This document shows positions 37,541 through 50,770 of a DNA stretch of 64,000 nucleotides, in pieces (within the stretch, counting starts at the first letter, position 1; every line of letters starts with the position of its first letter). The stretch is from the NCBI GenBank assembly GCA_944989445.1, contig CALYLW010000316.1, forward strand, positions 310,001 to 374,000, given 5' to 3'. Source of the DNA: Ampullaceana balthica (Eukaryota > Mollusca > Gastropoda > Lymnaeidae). The notes beneath the pieces were generated by a model. It did not search any database and was not told where the DNA came from. It saw only the letters and a program-made list of their open reading frames with translations. A program made the translations under genes and the position numbers.

Positions 37541-38544
37541 CGTTACGTCCCCGTGTTTTACAGTTAGGGCTTAAATTTAATGCACTCTGTTAACCCTCGG
37601 ATATTAAACGCTTTAACTATTATGCATCTCTCGCGTACTTCCGTGTTTGTTTTTTTCCGTTGAATGAGTCACACGACGCTTTTAGCGTGAAATTACAACA
37701 GTGAATTCCACGAGAAAGCGAGGTTCAACATTTGCACACAAAATTTCAATGTCCGTTGTAATGCGTATGCGTCTTCAGCTTTACGGTAATATACAGTTGT
37801 AGGTCACATGTTTATTACTTTTGTGTTGATTTGTTTTGTGTTGTTGATTTCATTTTGTGGTGTTGTTAATTGGCATTTTGTATTCAAATTAAATAATTTT
37901 TTAAAAATATTTTTAATAGGATACACATTGTCTTACAAAAAACAAAAAATAATTTAAAATATTTAGATTACAATGTTTCCATTTACTATTTCACTACGTA
38001 TTGCACGATTAATAACACGTATAATTTGCTATGCTTGCATGTGTGTGTGTGTGTGTTTATTTGTGTATAGTGTGTGTGTTGTGGGTTAGTGTGTGAACAG
38101 AAGTGAAATATCAATCAAGAAAAGTAGAAAACTCCATTTCTTTTCATTTTTAATATTAGCAGAGATTTTAGCGTTGCTATCTGAAGATTATTAAAAATGA
38201 TGTCTGGAACAAACTTGCCTCACCTGGACCAGATTATTGTCCGTGATTAGACCTGCACGTCAGATGTCATCTCCATGAGGATGACCCTTACTCTGGAGAG
38301 TATGTCATTTCCGGCGTCTCTGGTCAGCATTCAGAAGTCCAAATAATTCACTGGGATGGGGGGTGGGTGGTATTTTTATTGACATTCTGACGGTTGTTTG
38401 CCTCGTGATTGGCGTTGAAACGAGTTACGACAACATGCCAGGCCTCTGGTCAGACCTGACATGATGGGGCTCATCCTACCCTCGTTTATTAAAGTTATCA
38501 TTATTCGTTGTTATATGAGGTTATGGCTGGAGTCGACGTGTGTG

Positions 38545-38604
38545 CAAAGAGACGTCCAAAGAGACGTCCAAAGAGACGTCCAAAGAGACGTCCAAAGAGA
38601 CGTC
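38545..38604 (+). repeat. 12-bp minisatellite, 5 units
   Basis: Five identical CAAAGAGACGTC units. A diverged word caaagaaatgttc lies about 70 bp to the right, suggesting an older larger array. Confidence 0.9.
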
Positions 38605-39894
38605 CAAATAAGGTTTTTAATTCACATTACACATTTTTTTATACGCGGGGGTTGTGCTTCAGTAGATGTTTGTGCAAAGAAATGTTCAAATCAGGCTGTG
38701 CAACCAAGTGACAAGAATTGACAACTACTTCGACACAAGGTGAATAGTTGAAGTTAAGGCTTGCTTCTACATTCATTTTCATGCGGAAGAATCTGGTTTT
38801 TAGGGGGTTTAACTGGGAAATACTTTCAAGATAAGCTAATAAAATCTCAAAACTGTTTTTATTTTCAGGAAAATTACTTCGTTTCGTAGGTTTCTAGCTA
38901 TCAAAGAATGGACCCTAGCTGTATGAAGTATGTGTCCCCGTTAAACAATTTTAAATTAGAATAATTGTGTCGTTTTTCAAAACTATTTGCAAAAATGATC
39001 TCCAAATAACTTGTAGGGTGTTCAATATTTGACTCGCTTTTCTTTACACGGTTCGTATTTCTAAGCCTGAAAAAAAATGTTTCCCGATTCGTCACTGGTT
39101 ATTATCTTCGCATGTCTTTGAAACAACCTTTCATTTGTTTCAAAGATTAAATGATAGACAATAAAATTTTAACACAAATAAGACGAATAGTCAACAACAA
39201 AACAAACAGTAATCATAAAAAAAAATGCACGCTTACGATACGGGCCATGAAAGCCAAAATGAAATGCAGTTTTCCCAAGAGATTATTTGATTTTGTTTAA
39301 ACCGTCAAAGACGTAGATCAGATGACTTTATAAAGCCATGGTTGAAATTAAAAAAATACTTTTCTCTTTCTCGTGAATGTGAGAGACATAAGACGAAATC
39401 TTCCAGGCCCGTAATGAGTTTTCCTTTGACTATATAATTGCATTTCTGCGAATTTCTATCGACTGTTTGAAACTGATAAATTTGGTGTGAGGTGGGGAAA
39501 AAATTTGGGCTGGACTTCTTTCGCCTCCCATCTCCATTCCCCAGTCACTATTTCCGTTCTTTTCTTCTTTTTTTTTAAAAGAAAAATATTTTTTCAATTG
39601 AATTATAATGTTCCCTTTCTTTCTTTTTTCTTCTTTCTTTTATTTTCCTTTCATTTCTGCTCCCCCAAGGGTCAGCTTTTTGTTAGCGATGATTTCATTG
39701 GTCGGTTGCGAGAAGGAGTTCTGAGGCCACAATGGCATATTATGTGACATTCATTAGTGGAACTGACAGTGAACCTTAATGATGACTCAGGGCATTGTGG
39801 GATGCCGAGCAATGTGGTGAAGTAAGAGGGGGAGAAGGTGGGTTCAAAGAGACGGGGGAGATGTGACGAGGTTGTGGAGGGGGGAGGAAGCGAA

Positions 39895-40025
39895 GGGAAA
39901 GCCGTGAAGTAGGCAGATAAAGCGAGCAGAGGTTAGATTAAAACGTCGAGAGGTTAGGTGAAAATGACGAGAGATTAGGTTAAAACGACGACTAAAACGA
40001 GCAGGCGTTAGGTTAAAGATTTTAC
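39895..40025 (-). repeat. Degenerate repeat of about 20-22 bp
   Basis: Words such as cgagaggttaggt, cgagagattaggttaaaacg and cgagcaggcgttaggttaaa recur about five times. A - strand frame through it is not a gene. Confidence 0.6.
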
Positions 40026-40593
40026 AGTATAAGTAAGACATGAAAGGGGCAGAAAATTTCTAGAGTCAAATAAAATTCAACTTCAGCTCTAACGCCAGGA
40101 AATGACGTCATGAAAAACACAGAAATAATGCCCCCTTTGAATATATATAGATAGTATAGATATCTTTAAATTTTAAAAAATAATTCTTAAAAAGCTTTAA
40201 ACTTTAAACGTTTCTCAAACATTCCAAAAATCATTTCTTTCCTTTAGAATAATTTTGTGAAGCCAATTTACCAGCTAGACTGTTTATTGAAATGAACATG
40301 TCGAATACTGCATTTCAAAAAAAATTTTTTCTAAAAACAAAATTTATCTTTTGTGATATATCGTATGTTAAAGAAAGCAATTAGTAGAACCATTTGTTCG
40401 TGTGCTTATTGTTTTCCTAAATACTTTTTTTTTAAAACAACATTTGTTGATTTCCTTCTTCATATACACCACAACCCTTTATTGCCGCCCCATTACACAT
40501 CCGTTATATAAAATGTAACTAAACATAACTGCGAAACAATCCTGTCGCATACAATGATGGTATCCAAAATTCAAATTTATATATTATAAGCTA

Positions 40594-40890
40594 CTAGTTT
40601 ATCACCCGTCAAAAATTAGGGAAGTTTTCAAAATAAATACACATCAGATTAAAAAATAACGTAATACAGAACTTTCATTTATTTTATTTATTTTTATTTG
40701 ATTCATTTATTATCATATTCAACAATTTTATGCGGAACGTTCGAAAAGTGTTATTTTTGGTGCAGTAATTCTAAAATTATTAGCACTATAAAACAAAGTC
40801 GATCGCAGCGCCACCTAACAGCATTACATCCATCGCAGGGCCACCTAACATCATTACATCCATACAGAAAACGGGAATTATGTATACTGA
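40594..40890 (-). mobile_element. Helitron-like family 2, copy C, both ends present
   Basis: On the - strand it starts TCAGTATACATAATTCCCG preceded by A and ends in a decayed hairpin (attagg/cccgtc region), then CTAG followed by T. This is insertion between A and T as Helitrons do. It is 297 bp long with no coding capacity. The interior matches copies A and B (cagcgccacctaacagc, gaacaattttatgcgg). Confidence 0.65.
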
Positions 40891-41445
40891 TAGTCGTAAC
40901 GATTTGGTTGGTCGTCTTCAATATATACATTTATATAATTACGAGCAACAAAGCCCGTCCAAGGACGTTCCGCCATCGTTCGGTGGCATGTTGTTACTCC
41001 CCTCCAACAGCCGTCTCGACCAGCATACCTGTGCATACTATTCATTATAGTTAATAAAATAAATAACTCGTAAAATCAGAGCTTTTGACTATAAATCCCA
41101 ACGCGCATAACTCAAAATAAAGTCTTGGAAGAAATAATGCACCAAAAATAACTCGTATTGAACGTCCGCGTAAACGTGCTCAATATGATTGGCTGTAGGA
41201 GTCTGTAGGAGTTTGACCGGACAGAACATTGCCTTTTATTACATAGGATATGGTTGAGTCTTGGAAGCACTGTTATAGATACCGTGTGTGGCTACAATGA
41301 GTTGATGTATCAATCACCAATTTTGGGTCTGGCTGACTTAGATCATCATGATCAATATTTGCCTGACTCGTTGTACGAGTCGTTTAACGTCTTGTCAACA
41401 TCTAGAATTTTACCGGACCCCAATGGTTGTTACTTTTGAACACAT

Positions 41446-41806
41446 GCAGTGTAATTTGGTCACCAGAAATGTACACATGCAGTGTAATGTTATCACTAGA
41501 ACAGTGCACATGCAGTGTAATGTCACTAGAACTGCACACAGTGTGATGTTGTCACTAGAACTGCACACAGTGTAATGTTGTCACTAGAACTGCACACAGT
41601 GTAATGTTGTCACTAAAACTGTAAACAGTGTAATGTTGTCACTATAACTGTACACAGTGTAATGTTGTCACTATAACTGTACACAGTGTAATGTTGTCAC
41701 TATAACTGTACACAGTGTAATGTTGTCACTATAACTGTACACAGTGTAATGTTGTCACTATAACTGTACACAGTGTAATGTTGTCACTATAACTGTACAC
41801 AGTGTA
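41446..41806 (+). repeat. 29-bp minisatellite, about 12 units
   Basis: The right half consists of nearly identical units CAGTGTAATGTTGTCACTAT plus aactgtaca. The left half is more diverged (acatgcagtgtaatg, shorter spacing), so the array shows a gradient from old to homogenised units. Confidence 0.9.
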
Positions 41807-43450
41807 GAGCCACTTTCTGTGGAACAAGTTATCACTTTTTAAATGATTTTTTAAAAACATTTGTATAGATTATTGTCTTTTTTTTAAAAAAGGCAATGGG
41901 TTTGGCTTGTTTTATATTAAATTATTATGCTTTGGTGCGTGTTTTATGCAGCGGTGCATGCATTAGGACTCATGAATTATAGAGCTACATGAGACTTGAA
42001 TCATAAGGAAGAAATGACACTTAAATAATAAAGCAAACGGACTCCTGAATTATAGAGCAACAGGAGACTTAGAATTATATCAATAATCTGAGATTTGTTT
42101 TTGAAGCAATGGAGAATGTTTATGTTGTACGAGCACTAGCGAATTACATGGATTTTATTTTTGAAAAAAATAATTTTACCAAAACCGAGATAATTTGTCG
42201 TCAAAGTTTTGAGCTTTGGTAACGAGGGTTAACACTTTTTTATAGCGGCTTTTGATAATAAAACTAGACATAACAGTTTTATGTTCGGTTGTTTTTTTTT
42301 AAATTTATCTTTTATTTGTCTGGCTTAGGGTGGGAGATATGGTTCAATTATTGAGAACTGAACAAATTATTTCTTATTTATTTTCTCTTCAAATTTATGA
42401 CATCGATAGAAAATCATTAAAATTATCACATTGATGGATTGGATGTCATTGCCCATTTGGGCAAATCCAGTAATACGCTGTGTCATTGGATTGTTTTGGT
42501 TATATTTCAACTCCAATTATATCTCCAGTCAGTTCGTAGTTTATGCATGTAACATATGCATTTCAGCAAATCTCTTCTTGTTTATCAGCTCTACAATTCA
42601 ATATTTAATGTGAGGTCTTCAGGCATCTAAACATACACGTAATTAAGAAGTGGATTCATTTCTCTTATGCTCAGGTCTATTCATAGCTAAAAAATTAGAC
42701 TTGCACTCATTCGAACGAATGGCAATAGAAAATGTAGATATAAATACATATAAAGCATCATGTCCTCAAATGTCAGAATAGAAGAGTTAGCGACGGGGCT
42801 AATTAAAATCCTATAGAATTTCCTAAACACATATCTACGTCGTGGGCATGTTCAAGCATGTGACACTTCCGTACAATGACAACCCGTGGGCAGGGCTTCT
42901 CAGCTTAAGGGGCGTGGGGGTGTCGAAATGGGAGCCTTTTTATTCACGTGACAAAAAAATTGAGCGTATCATTCATCTTCTTAAGGTTTTTTTTAAAAAT
43001 CTGTTTAAAAGGTTTCCTCGGTAAACGTCGGCTGTTGCTTGAAAGTTATTCATAATTTATTTTTCATTTGTTTGAATACTTGGATGTTATTTGTCGAGAA
43101 TCATTGCCACGGCACACATGTTGCCTGTGTGGAGGCCGTTGTGGTGAGATATTTTCGACGGGTTCTATAAATAGAGAAGATGCCGGGCCATCTGGAGGTC
43201 CCGGTGGTGCAGTTCAAAACCAACCAGATTTTTTTTTATCAGGCCCCGCTAACAGCGTCCCGACCCAATCTGGATGACTCTCTGAGGTGTAGCTGCGTCA
43301 TAAGAATAACCTCCCTTATTCTTTGTTATCTTTATCCCCCCCCCCACACACACACACATACACACTTTGATTTTCTATGACCTTACCGGATCACTACAGT
43401 CTCTGGCAGATAAAACAAATTTGGTCAAAAGATGACCGCTTGGCTACTTA

Positions 43451-43881
43451 GGGACCGTCCATAAATGACGACACGCAACTAGGGGGAAGGGGGGGGGGTC
43501 CACACATTTGTGACGATGTGTGAAAAGGGAGATGGGGGTGTTTCTTTAAATGTGACGTCACATCAAAAATCGCAACTTTAAATAAAAGTTCCACTTAAAT
43601 ATTTGATTTCTTACAATTTATTCTATGACGTTTTACAAAGCTTCACGCGCGTTACGATATTAGAGTGCAACCTTACATTAAATACATGACATAAATTACA
43701 AAAAAGTGATCTGAAACATGCTCTTTTTCAAATAGAAAATACAGCTTTTAGGGGGGGGGGTTGTCAAAGCTTTGAGACGTCATATTGGAAGGGGGTCTAA
43801 GTTTTTGTGACGACGCGTGACGAGGGGGAAGGGGGAGTAAAAATCGGCCAAAATCGCATGACGTCATTTATGGACGGCCCC
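43451..43881. mobile_element. Harbinger-like MITE, copy 2
   Basis: Starts GGGACCGTCCATAAATGACG and ends CGTCATTTATGGACGGCCCC, nearly perfect 20-bp inverted repeats, flanked by TTA on both sides (43448-43450 and 43882-43884). A 3-bp TTA duplication is typical of PIF/Harbinger. The interior has two poly-G runs and gacgtcacatc/gacgtcatat words. It shares termini with the element at 11865-12140 but is 155 bp longer. Confidence 0.85.
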
Positions 43882-43968
43882 TTACTAACCAAATGCGAGC
43901 TTAATTGGTGAACGGCGAGCTCCATGACATCCTCTTACAGGAAAAGAAAAACTTTTTTTATTTTATTA

Positions 43969-44255
43969 CTAGATTGTGCCAGGGCGCCGTGGCGCCTGCG
44001 GCGCCCACTTTTTTTAGGGCGCCTATGGCGCCAACCTTTTTCAAAAGCCCAACTAACTTGTCCTTTTTATGTTAAATACGAAATATTAAACTTTCTGAAA
44101 TGTACGCAAAGTATTTAATAATAAGGGTTGTAGGGCGCCTACGGCGCCCACTTTGTTTTTTGTCAAAAGCCCAAGTAACTTATCCTTGTTTGATAAATAC
44201 GAAATATTAAACTTCCTGAAATGTACACAAAGTATTTTACATCTTTAATTTATAA
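43969..44255 (-). repeat. Helitron-like terminus followed by a duplicated unit with GGCGCC palindromes
   Basis: On the - strand the sequence ends GGGCGCC..GGCGCC..GGCGCCC, then tggcacaat, then CTAG and T: a GC-rich hairpin-forming block before CTAG, as in families 1 and 2. Upstream on that strand lie two copies of a segment of roughly 145 bp (gggcgcctacggcgccca, tcaaaagcccaa, aaatacgaaatattaaac, gaaatgtacgcaaagtattt). The 5' limit is approximate. Confidence 0.5.
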
Positions 44256-44578
44256 TCATCATGCGCACCGATGCACACCTTGTATTTTAAAATATAAGAT
44301 CAAACAATGACGTCCTATTAAATATTTTTACAGTGCTAATCAACGCACGATTTTTCAACTGCTATAGACTGTTAGACATCGTTCCTCAGAGTTCCACATC
44401 CTCCCCAACAGGGAGTGACTTGGGCTTTTATATTATTTATTGTTATTTTTAAAGAGAAAGTTTAATGTAACACCTAGTCATTTGGATGAGATTTTAATTT
44501 TTTTTTAAAGGACAGTGGGTGGGCGTATGTAACTAAATATAAAAAGCAAATTCGGTGATGTCGATGAATAGTGGCAAG

Positions 44579-45171
44579 CTATGGCGGATTAAGGGGGGGG
44601 GGTGGGCTGAACGGGCTAAAGCCAGGGGCCCCCGATGATTTAGGGCCCCCAAACTTAGCATATTTTATAATAAATGTGTACAAATGTATACATGAATTGC
44701 TGAAAATATGATAAATTAATAAAATCTCATCTATTAAAATGATCTCTTTTCCCACACGATAGTCTTAGCAGTCAAAAAACCTGATTTGATAGGCTCAATA
44801 ACAGAAATTATTAAAAAGTAATATATATATATTTTAAATTGACATCCTAAATGAGCTCTCGTGGCCGAATGTAAAGTACTAAGGCTTGTGGTGCAAGCTG
44901 TGGCGGGTTCGATCCCCGGGTGGGGTGGAAATTTTTTTTTCCATGTGTTTTTTAATTTTATAAATTGTCTTATACACTCAATTTTAGGATACCGGCAAAA
45001 AGTTATTTCTTCGAATTCGGGTTTTTCATGAATAATCATTTTGGATGAATATTTACAAGTTATAGTCTTATATTAGCTGCTATCAATCATTTTATCTAAA
45101 GGTACACTGGCTGGATAGGGCCCCAGTTTGAATTGCAGCCAGGGGCCCCGTGCAGTCTTAATCCGCCCCTG
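44579..45171. mobile_element. hAT-type element, 593 bp, perfect 8-bp target duplication
   Basis: The left end is CTATGGCGGATTAAG and the right end reversed is CAGGGGCGGATTAAG (12 of 15 identical). GTGGCAAG flanks both sides (44571-44578, 45172-45179). Subterminal gccaggggcccc is also inverted near the right end. The interior carries a tRNA-like insert at about 44850-44935 and no transposase frame. Confidence 0.9.
44850..44935 (+). mobile_element. tRNA-like SINE head nested in the hAT element
   Basis: GAGCTCTCGTGGCCGAATG, then ctaaggcttgtggtgcaagc, then a perfect B box GGTTCGATCCC closed by GGGTGGGG, and then a T-rich tract. It looks like a decayed tRNA-derived retroposon. Its 3' limit is not clear. 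Confidence 0.5.
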
Positions 45172-47246
45172 GTGGCAAGGACAAAGTAATCTTCTTGATG
45201 AGCTACCAACCCTATAGTGTACTCAATGAATGATCGTCGGTGAAAGTATTTTTTTTTCTTTTTTAAGTTGTCACATGCAGGCTGTCTATGTTTCATCAGC
45301 AGTCATTCGCTAATTTGATAAATGTAACATCTTAAACCACAGCTCCCATCCCGTAGATCATAATTCCCTGTCGCTAATGTGGGTAATTTAGGATAGCTTC
45401 TTTTCTTTTTGAAGCAAAATGGAAAAATAAAATCGTAAGCCATATTTTATGGTCTTTTGAAATCGAAGCTGCGAGTTATAATCTGTAGGCTGTAGATCAA
45501 ACAGCTGCAATCTGACAGCGATAATCAGTTGTCGTCCTTTGACAGGAAGAGTTGCGGCAAATGAATGGTGTCGTGAGACCTCTGTACTCTGCCGGTCCAG
45601 TCTCGAGGCAAGGTTTCCATTGCATCTCAAATAGAGAGTTTGTGAGAGAAGAGAATTTTGACAAATGGACTTTAGCCGGTGAAGCTAAATATGTTTTTCG
45701 TTTTATTTAGACAGCTTCTGTAAATTAAGTTATTATTTTGTTCCCCATTAAAAAAAACATTAAATTTTTTTATTTTTTTATTTTTTTTTAAAGACATTTG
45801 AAACATGACAGCTGGCTTTACGCTATGAATTTATTGTGGTCGCCATGTTACTGGCATTTTTGTTTTGGGGTGTTATTTCTTATTAAAATTGAAATAGTGA
45901 TAAATGAGTTTAAAAGAGTCAAAAAGAATTGATACACACACACACACAAAAGGGGGGGGGGTGTGACAACTAATTTTAAAACAAATATGATGAAAAATGT
46001 ATATTATGTGTAAGCAGTCAGCTATAGTTCACTTTTTTGTCATTCAAGTTATACCACTCTGAAATACAAAGAAACATTGCTGAGAGTTCTTTTTTTTAGT
46101 GTAATATGTATTATTTTGCTGTTCAATAGATAGGTTGCAAACTTTATGCCAGATTCTGTCTCATGGGCCATCTCCGCACCCTAAATACGGTTTCAGCGCT
46201 AGCGACGATTGAGTGACGAGCGATCAGCTCCGTGTATATCTGCTATTAAATATGTCCTTTCTGTTTGAATTTGATAGTAATCAGTGATCCCGTCCTCTGG
46301 TCAACTATTTATTTTAGATGTGGATGTTGATTGTCGTTGTAAGTTGTGGGGAAAGTGTGTGGTGATGTTGTTGTTGTTGTTTGTTTTTGTCTTGATATAG
46401 AGCTTTATTTAATATGATTAACTTGTTGTCTTTGTGCTGTCTTTATCTTCTTAAGTATACATTTAAAAGATTTTGGCCTGCAGTTTAACATAGTTTTCTA
46501 TATTTAAATAGTTCATTTTAAAGAAGAATGTTTCGTATGATACAAAGGTAGAAAAAAATTTCGATCATGGGATTTCGACCGGTCTACGAAATAATCGTTT
46601 CTTTTTAATGGCTTCTAAAGAGACCTATTTAAGCAATGGTCAGCTCCCTCTTTGATTCGTATTTAGACCTCCTCATTTTCTTTAGTCTCTCTAAAGTTTC
46701 CTAAAGCCAGAAATTTTAACCCCTGTTACTGGTGCTCATAATACTTCCAAGAAGGTGCAAAAAAGCCATAACCTTTTGGGGTCTACAAATTGTTTACCTA
46801 TAAAACGAGATTTATCCACATTATTTTCTAATACTTTAACTTCCCATATTTTGAACATTGGTCTCAGCTACCTGACACTTTTAAACAAGCCTCTGAGGCT
46901 GTCCCATTTAAATTTGTGTTGTCTGCCGTTGTTCACTGTTTTTAAACAGCTATTGTTCCCACACGCTTGTCGGCTACTGTGTCTGCCCATTTTTTTATTA
47001 TTATTTTTTACAAACTCATGTCGGCAGAACGCTACTTTCGGAAGACTCTGTAACAAACTGCTGCTGGCAGAAAGCTGCCGTTGGAAGACTGTGTTATAAA
47101 TGCAGAACGCTACTCTCGGAATACTTTGAACTAAAGTTACCAGAACGCAACTCGGAGAGAAGACCACGCTTCGCAGCTAATCCCATGAATGTGCTCTACA
47201 CACTCAGTGAAATTAAAGCATTAGAGCAACTGTTTCAAAAGGATGC

Positions 47247-47392
47247 CACGAGCATGTCCCTTGAGCAGTCCCTTGCATCCTCCTCCTCCCACGAGCATGT
47301 CCCTTGCATCCTCCTCCTCCCACGAGCATGTCCCTTGCAACCTCCTCCTCCCACGAGCATGTCCCTTGTAGCCTCCTCCTCCCACCTAGCCT
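47247..47392 (+). repeat. 31-bp minisatellite
   Basis: About four units of CACGAGCATGTCCCTTGCAT plus cctcctcctcc. Frames on both strands are artefacts. Confidence 0.9.
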
Positions 47393-49405
47393 CACCCCTA
47401 CCGAATTCCACCTTATTCTTTCAAAGGGACCGTTTCAAGATATTGGAATTAAAGAAAAGTAATGAAGCGCCTTAAGGACAGCCGGCTGTTGTTGCACGAC
47501 TTCCCCACCCCAACCCCCTTACACCCACCACACACACACACGGCTTTCCTCATCCCAAACTCAAACACCCCTCCCCCCCCACACACACACACACAGACAC
47601 ACACCAAGCCTTATGAAATTTCTCAACCCAACCAGATTATTCACTCACAGATTGATTTTGTTCATTCTTCTGTCTTTCGTCCACTTTCCTTTTATTATCG
47701 TATAAAAAAAACCCGAAGGAAATGGAAATTCAAATTGTTCAATCAGAGTGCTAATTTGTTGCCATGAGGCTTTTACACTGGAATTAATAATAGGCCAGTT
47801 TTTACTTGTTGTGGCCGCTGCACGTGAGGGTAAACTACTGATGAATGAGGGAATGACCCGCCAGTGATCATAACTTGCCCTTAAAACGTCATGGAAATTG
47901 AATTCAGCATCAAAAGGTTTGGTGACGAGATCTGACACGAGCTGGTAATGTCACAGATCTACTTCATTTGAGCTTCGACAGATCTCTAGATTATGATATG
48001 GGTTGTTGCTTTTTTGTAGGGGGGGGGTGATATGTTTCGTTTTGTTATTTGTCTTACAAATTCGATGTCTTTTTCATGAAGCCTATAAAAGTTTTTTTTT
48101 ACATTTTAATTTTTTTTAAACATATTCTAGCATAGATTATGTTATGTTATGTTATTTTGTCTATTGAAAATTTACACAAAGGTTTGTTGTTCACTTTTTT
48201 TAAATGAAACGAAAAGCTGTTGTTGTTGTTGTTGTTGTTTTTTCCGAAGGTCATAAATGCAACAACTTCCTGCTTCTTGTCAGATTGCATCTCGTCTTAT
48301 GTTGGTTATATCCCCACATTGGTAAATAGCTACCATAGCATTTTGCGCCACAAGCTATATGCAATCGTCTCTTCTTGTTTTCTTTCTGGAGTATTAAACA
48401 TTTGTTGTTTTTTTTCAACTGTTTAGAAATAAGCATTGTAAATATTCGTCATTTCAATAGTTCTCACCTAGTTCAGTGGTGAGTATATCAATTGACAAAA
48501 ATATATACATTCAAATATCTTTCAAATGATAAAAATTACATTGGACATTCTTGATATTTTACGATTCTTCCAAAGAGATTGGAGAGAGTCTCCAATGAGA
48601 TATTGGGTTGTTGTTTTTTTTAACGGTCCATAAACCTCGATAAAATCAGCGTCATCAAAGGTTATATCCATGTGCTTCTTCGTGCGAATAAAGATAAATA
48701 AACAATTATTTTTAATGAACTTATTTGAAAGTGTTGTTTTTTAATCTTGTAATTAACCTTTCTATCCAATGTTTGTTTTTCCTGTACATCTTTAATGTAC
48801 AGAGGAAATCATTTGATTCTTAAAAGGTCTGATTAGGTTGGTGCTAATGGTCAACATAAAAACTTCAGAAAAAAAAGTTAAATTAACGGCAGTAAGAAAC
48901 ATACAGAAAGATTTGATATTTACATTCAATTTTGTTCAATTATACCATTTTCTATTATGTAGGAATTTCAAAATATATGATGAGGGAAGAGATTACCAGG
49001 AGCCTCATGCCTAATTCTGGTATTATGACTGGGCACATCAATCAGGTTTTATTCGCTGGTCTGAAAGAAAATAACTTTGTCTAAAATTTAAATATTTCCA
49101 AAAGAAAAAAAAACAACAAAAAAAAACAACAACAAATACTTGAAAAAAACTGCATACAAATCTTTTTTAAAGAAATTTTTTTATGTTAAAAAAATATATA
49201 TGTAATTAAAACCATTTTACTGATCATAAAGTCATCATCTAAACTATTCTAAACTCTTTCTTTGCGTATTGCAATTGACAATACTTTCATATTTTACCAA
49301 AATAATTTGTAATTCGTTATTGTTAGTCTTTATTAGAATACATTTTTGTTCAGTTTATTTTTTTTATTTTATTATTTTTTTAATTTAAAGTTAAAACCCA
49401 TCATG

Positions 49406-49746
49406 CAACATCAACATCAACATTAACATCAAACATATAACATTAACATCAACATTAACATCAACATTAACATCAACATTAAACATCAACATTAACATCA
49501 ACATTAACATCAACATTAACATCAACACATTAACACATCAACATTAACATCAACATTAACATCAACATTAACATCAACATTAACATCAACATCAACATCA
49601 ACATCAACATTAACATCAACATTAACATCAACATTAACATCAACATTAACATCAACATTAACATCAACATTAACATCAACATCAACATCAACATCAACAT
49701 CAACATTAACATCAACATTAACATCAACATTAACATCAACATTAAC
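49406..49746 (+). repeat. (AACATC/AACATT) hexamer array
   Basis: About 57 hexamers alternating AACATC and AACATT, mostly as a 12-bp higher-order unit, with blocks of pure AACATC and a few indels. The - strand reads as a long Met-Leu repeat with no stop, an artefact of the period. Confidence 0.95.
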
Positions 49747-50477
49747 CCGTTTCCTAAACCGTTAATATCTTTTTTATGAACCACGTCTTCTCAACCGTAA
49801 CTTTAACGTTTATGTCCTTTCCCTGACATTCCTGACGACTGCTTGTCGCTAACATTGCAATGGTTTCTCGTGTTTATTTTACATTTTTTCTTGTTTGTTT
49901 GTTTTTTAACATTGTTGCAATTTTGACGTTTATTAAGTTTCTGAAATCCAGCAAAGATCGCTGGTGTACTTCGTGCGTTTTGCAGGCTTCTTGAACAAAG
50001 ACGTGTGCGGCTGCACAATCCGAGAGGCCATGAAGTTATTTTGTAATGACATCGCATACACTCATCAGGTTTTACAATCTACAATCAAAGAATGATTTGT
50101 TCTAAATATATAAAGGAATACAAACACCAACCATATTTGGTTTCAAATCTCCTTTAGTATATTTGTTTCATATAAATTCTAACTCAACTTTTTCAACAAC
50201 AACAACAAAAAAAAATTGAAATCTTTGGCCACGAAAACCAATCGTTTATTTTTCCAGGAAAAAGGTCGAATCTTACACATCATTTGGTTTAGGCCCTCAG
50301 TTATCTCAGCCAGTCGTTTCCTCTTCTGGGCCCCAGGGTTCCAGAAACCTATTAGAGGAAGAGCTTCCATGCCTTCTGGGGAAATCGCGTGTATCATACA
50401 GAGCCGTCGTGTTGAGATTGTCAGCTCATTAAAGGAAGTTTCTCATGACCTCAAGCAGAGGCACTGTGCCCGGTATT

Positions 50478-50500
50478 CACACGCACACACACACACACAC

Positions 50501-50560
<60 letters not shown>
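50478..50560. repeat. (CA)n microsatellite
   Basis: About 80 bp of CA with two CG interruptions. Confidence 0.95.
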
Positions 50561-50694
50561 AAGAAGATGTATTAAAATACGAAAGTCTTATATCTTTTCT
50601 CCCAACTTTTTTCTTGATTTTGCAAGATGGTAAATTAGCTGTATTCAACCTATTTCATTTGATAGTAACATGTATTGGAATTTATTTATTTTTT

Positions 50695-50770
50695 AACACG
50701 CGCTCCTGCTATACAGAAGATTATTGCGTCCTACGCTTATCCATGGTTTATGTCTAGTCTTGCATTTTTA
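50695..50770 (-). mobile_element. SINE 3' fragment (variant tail)
   Basis: On the - strand aaaccatggataagcgtagg then acgcaataatcttctgtata matches the fragment at 3236-3331. The GATAA repeat itself is missing here. Confidence 0.5.

Noticed and set aside
46755..47099. 114-codon open frame on the + strand
   Set aside because: No recognisable domain, AT-rich codon use like the surrounding intron, and an opposing frame over the same stretch.
49530..49784. Met-Leu repeat protein on the - strand
   Set aside because: Translation of the AACATC/AACATT hexamer array; no start context or homologous protein.
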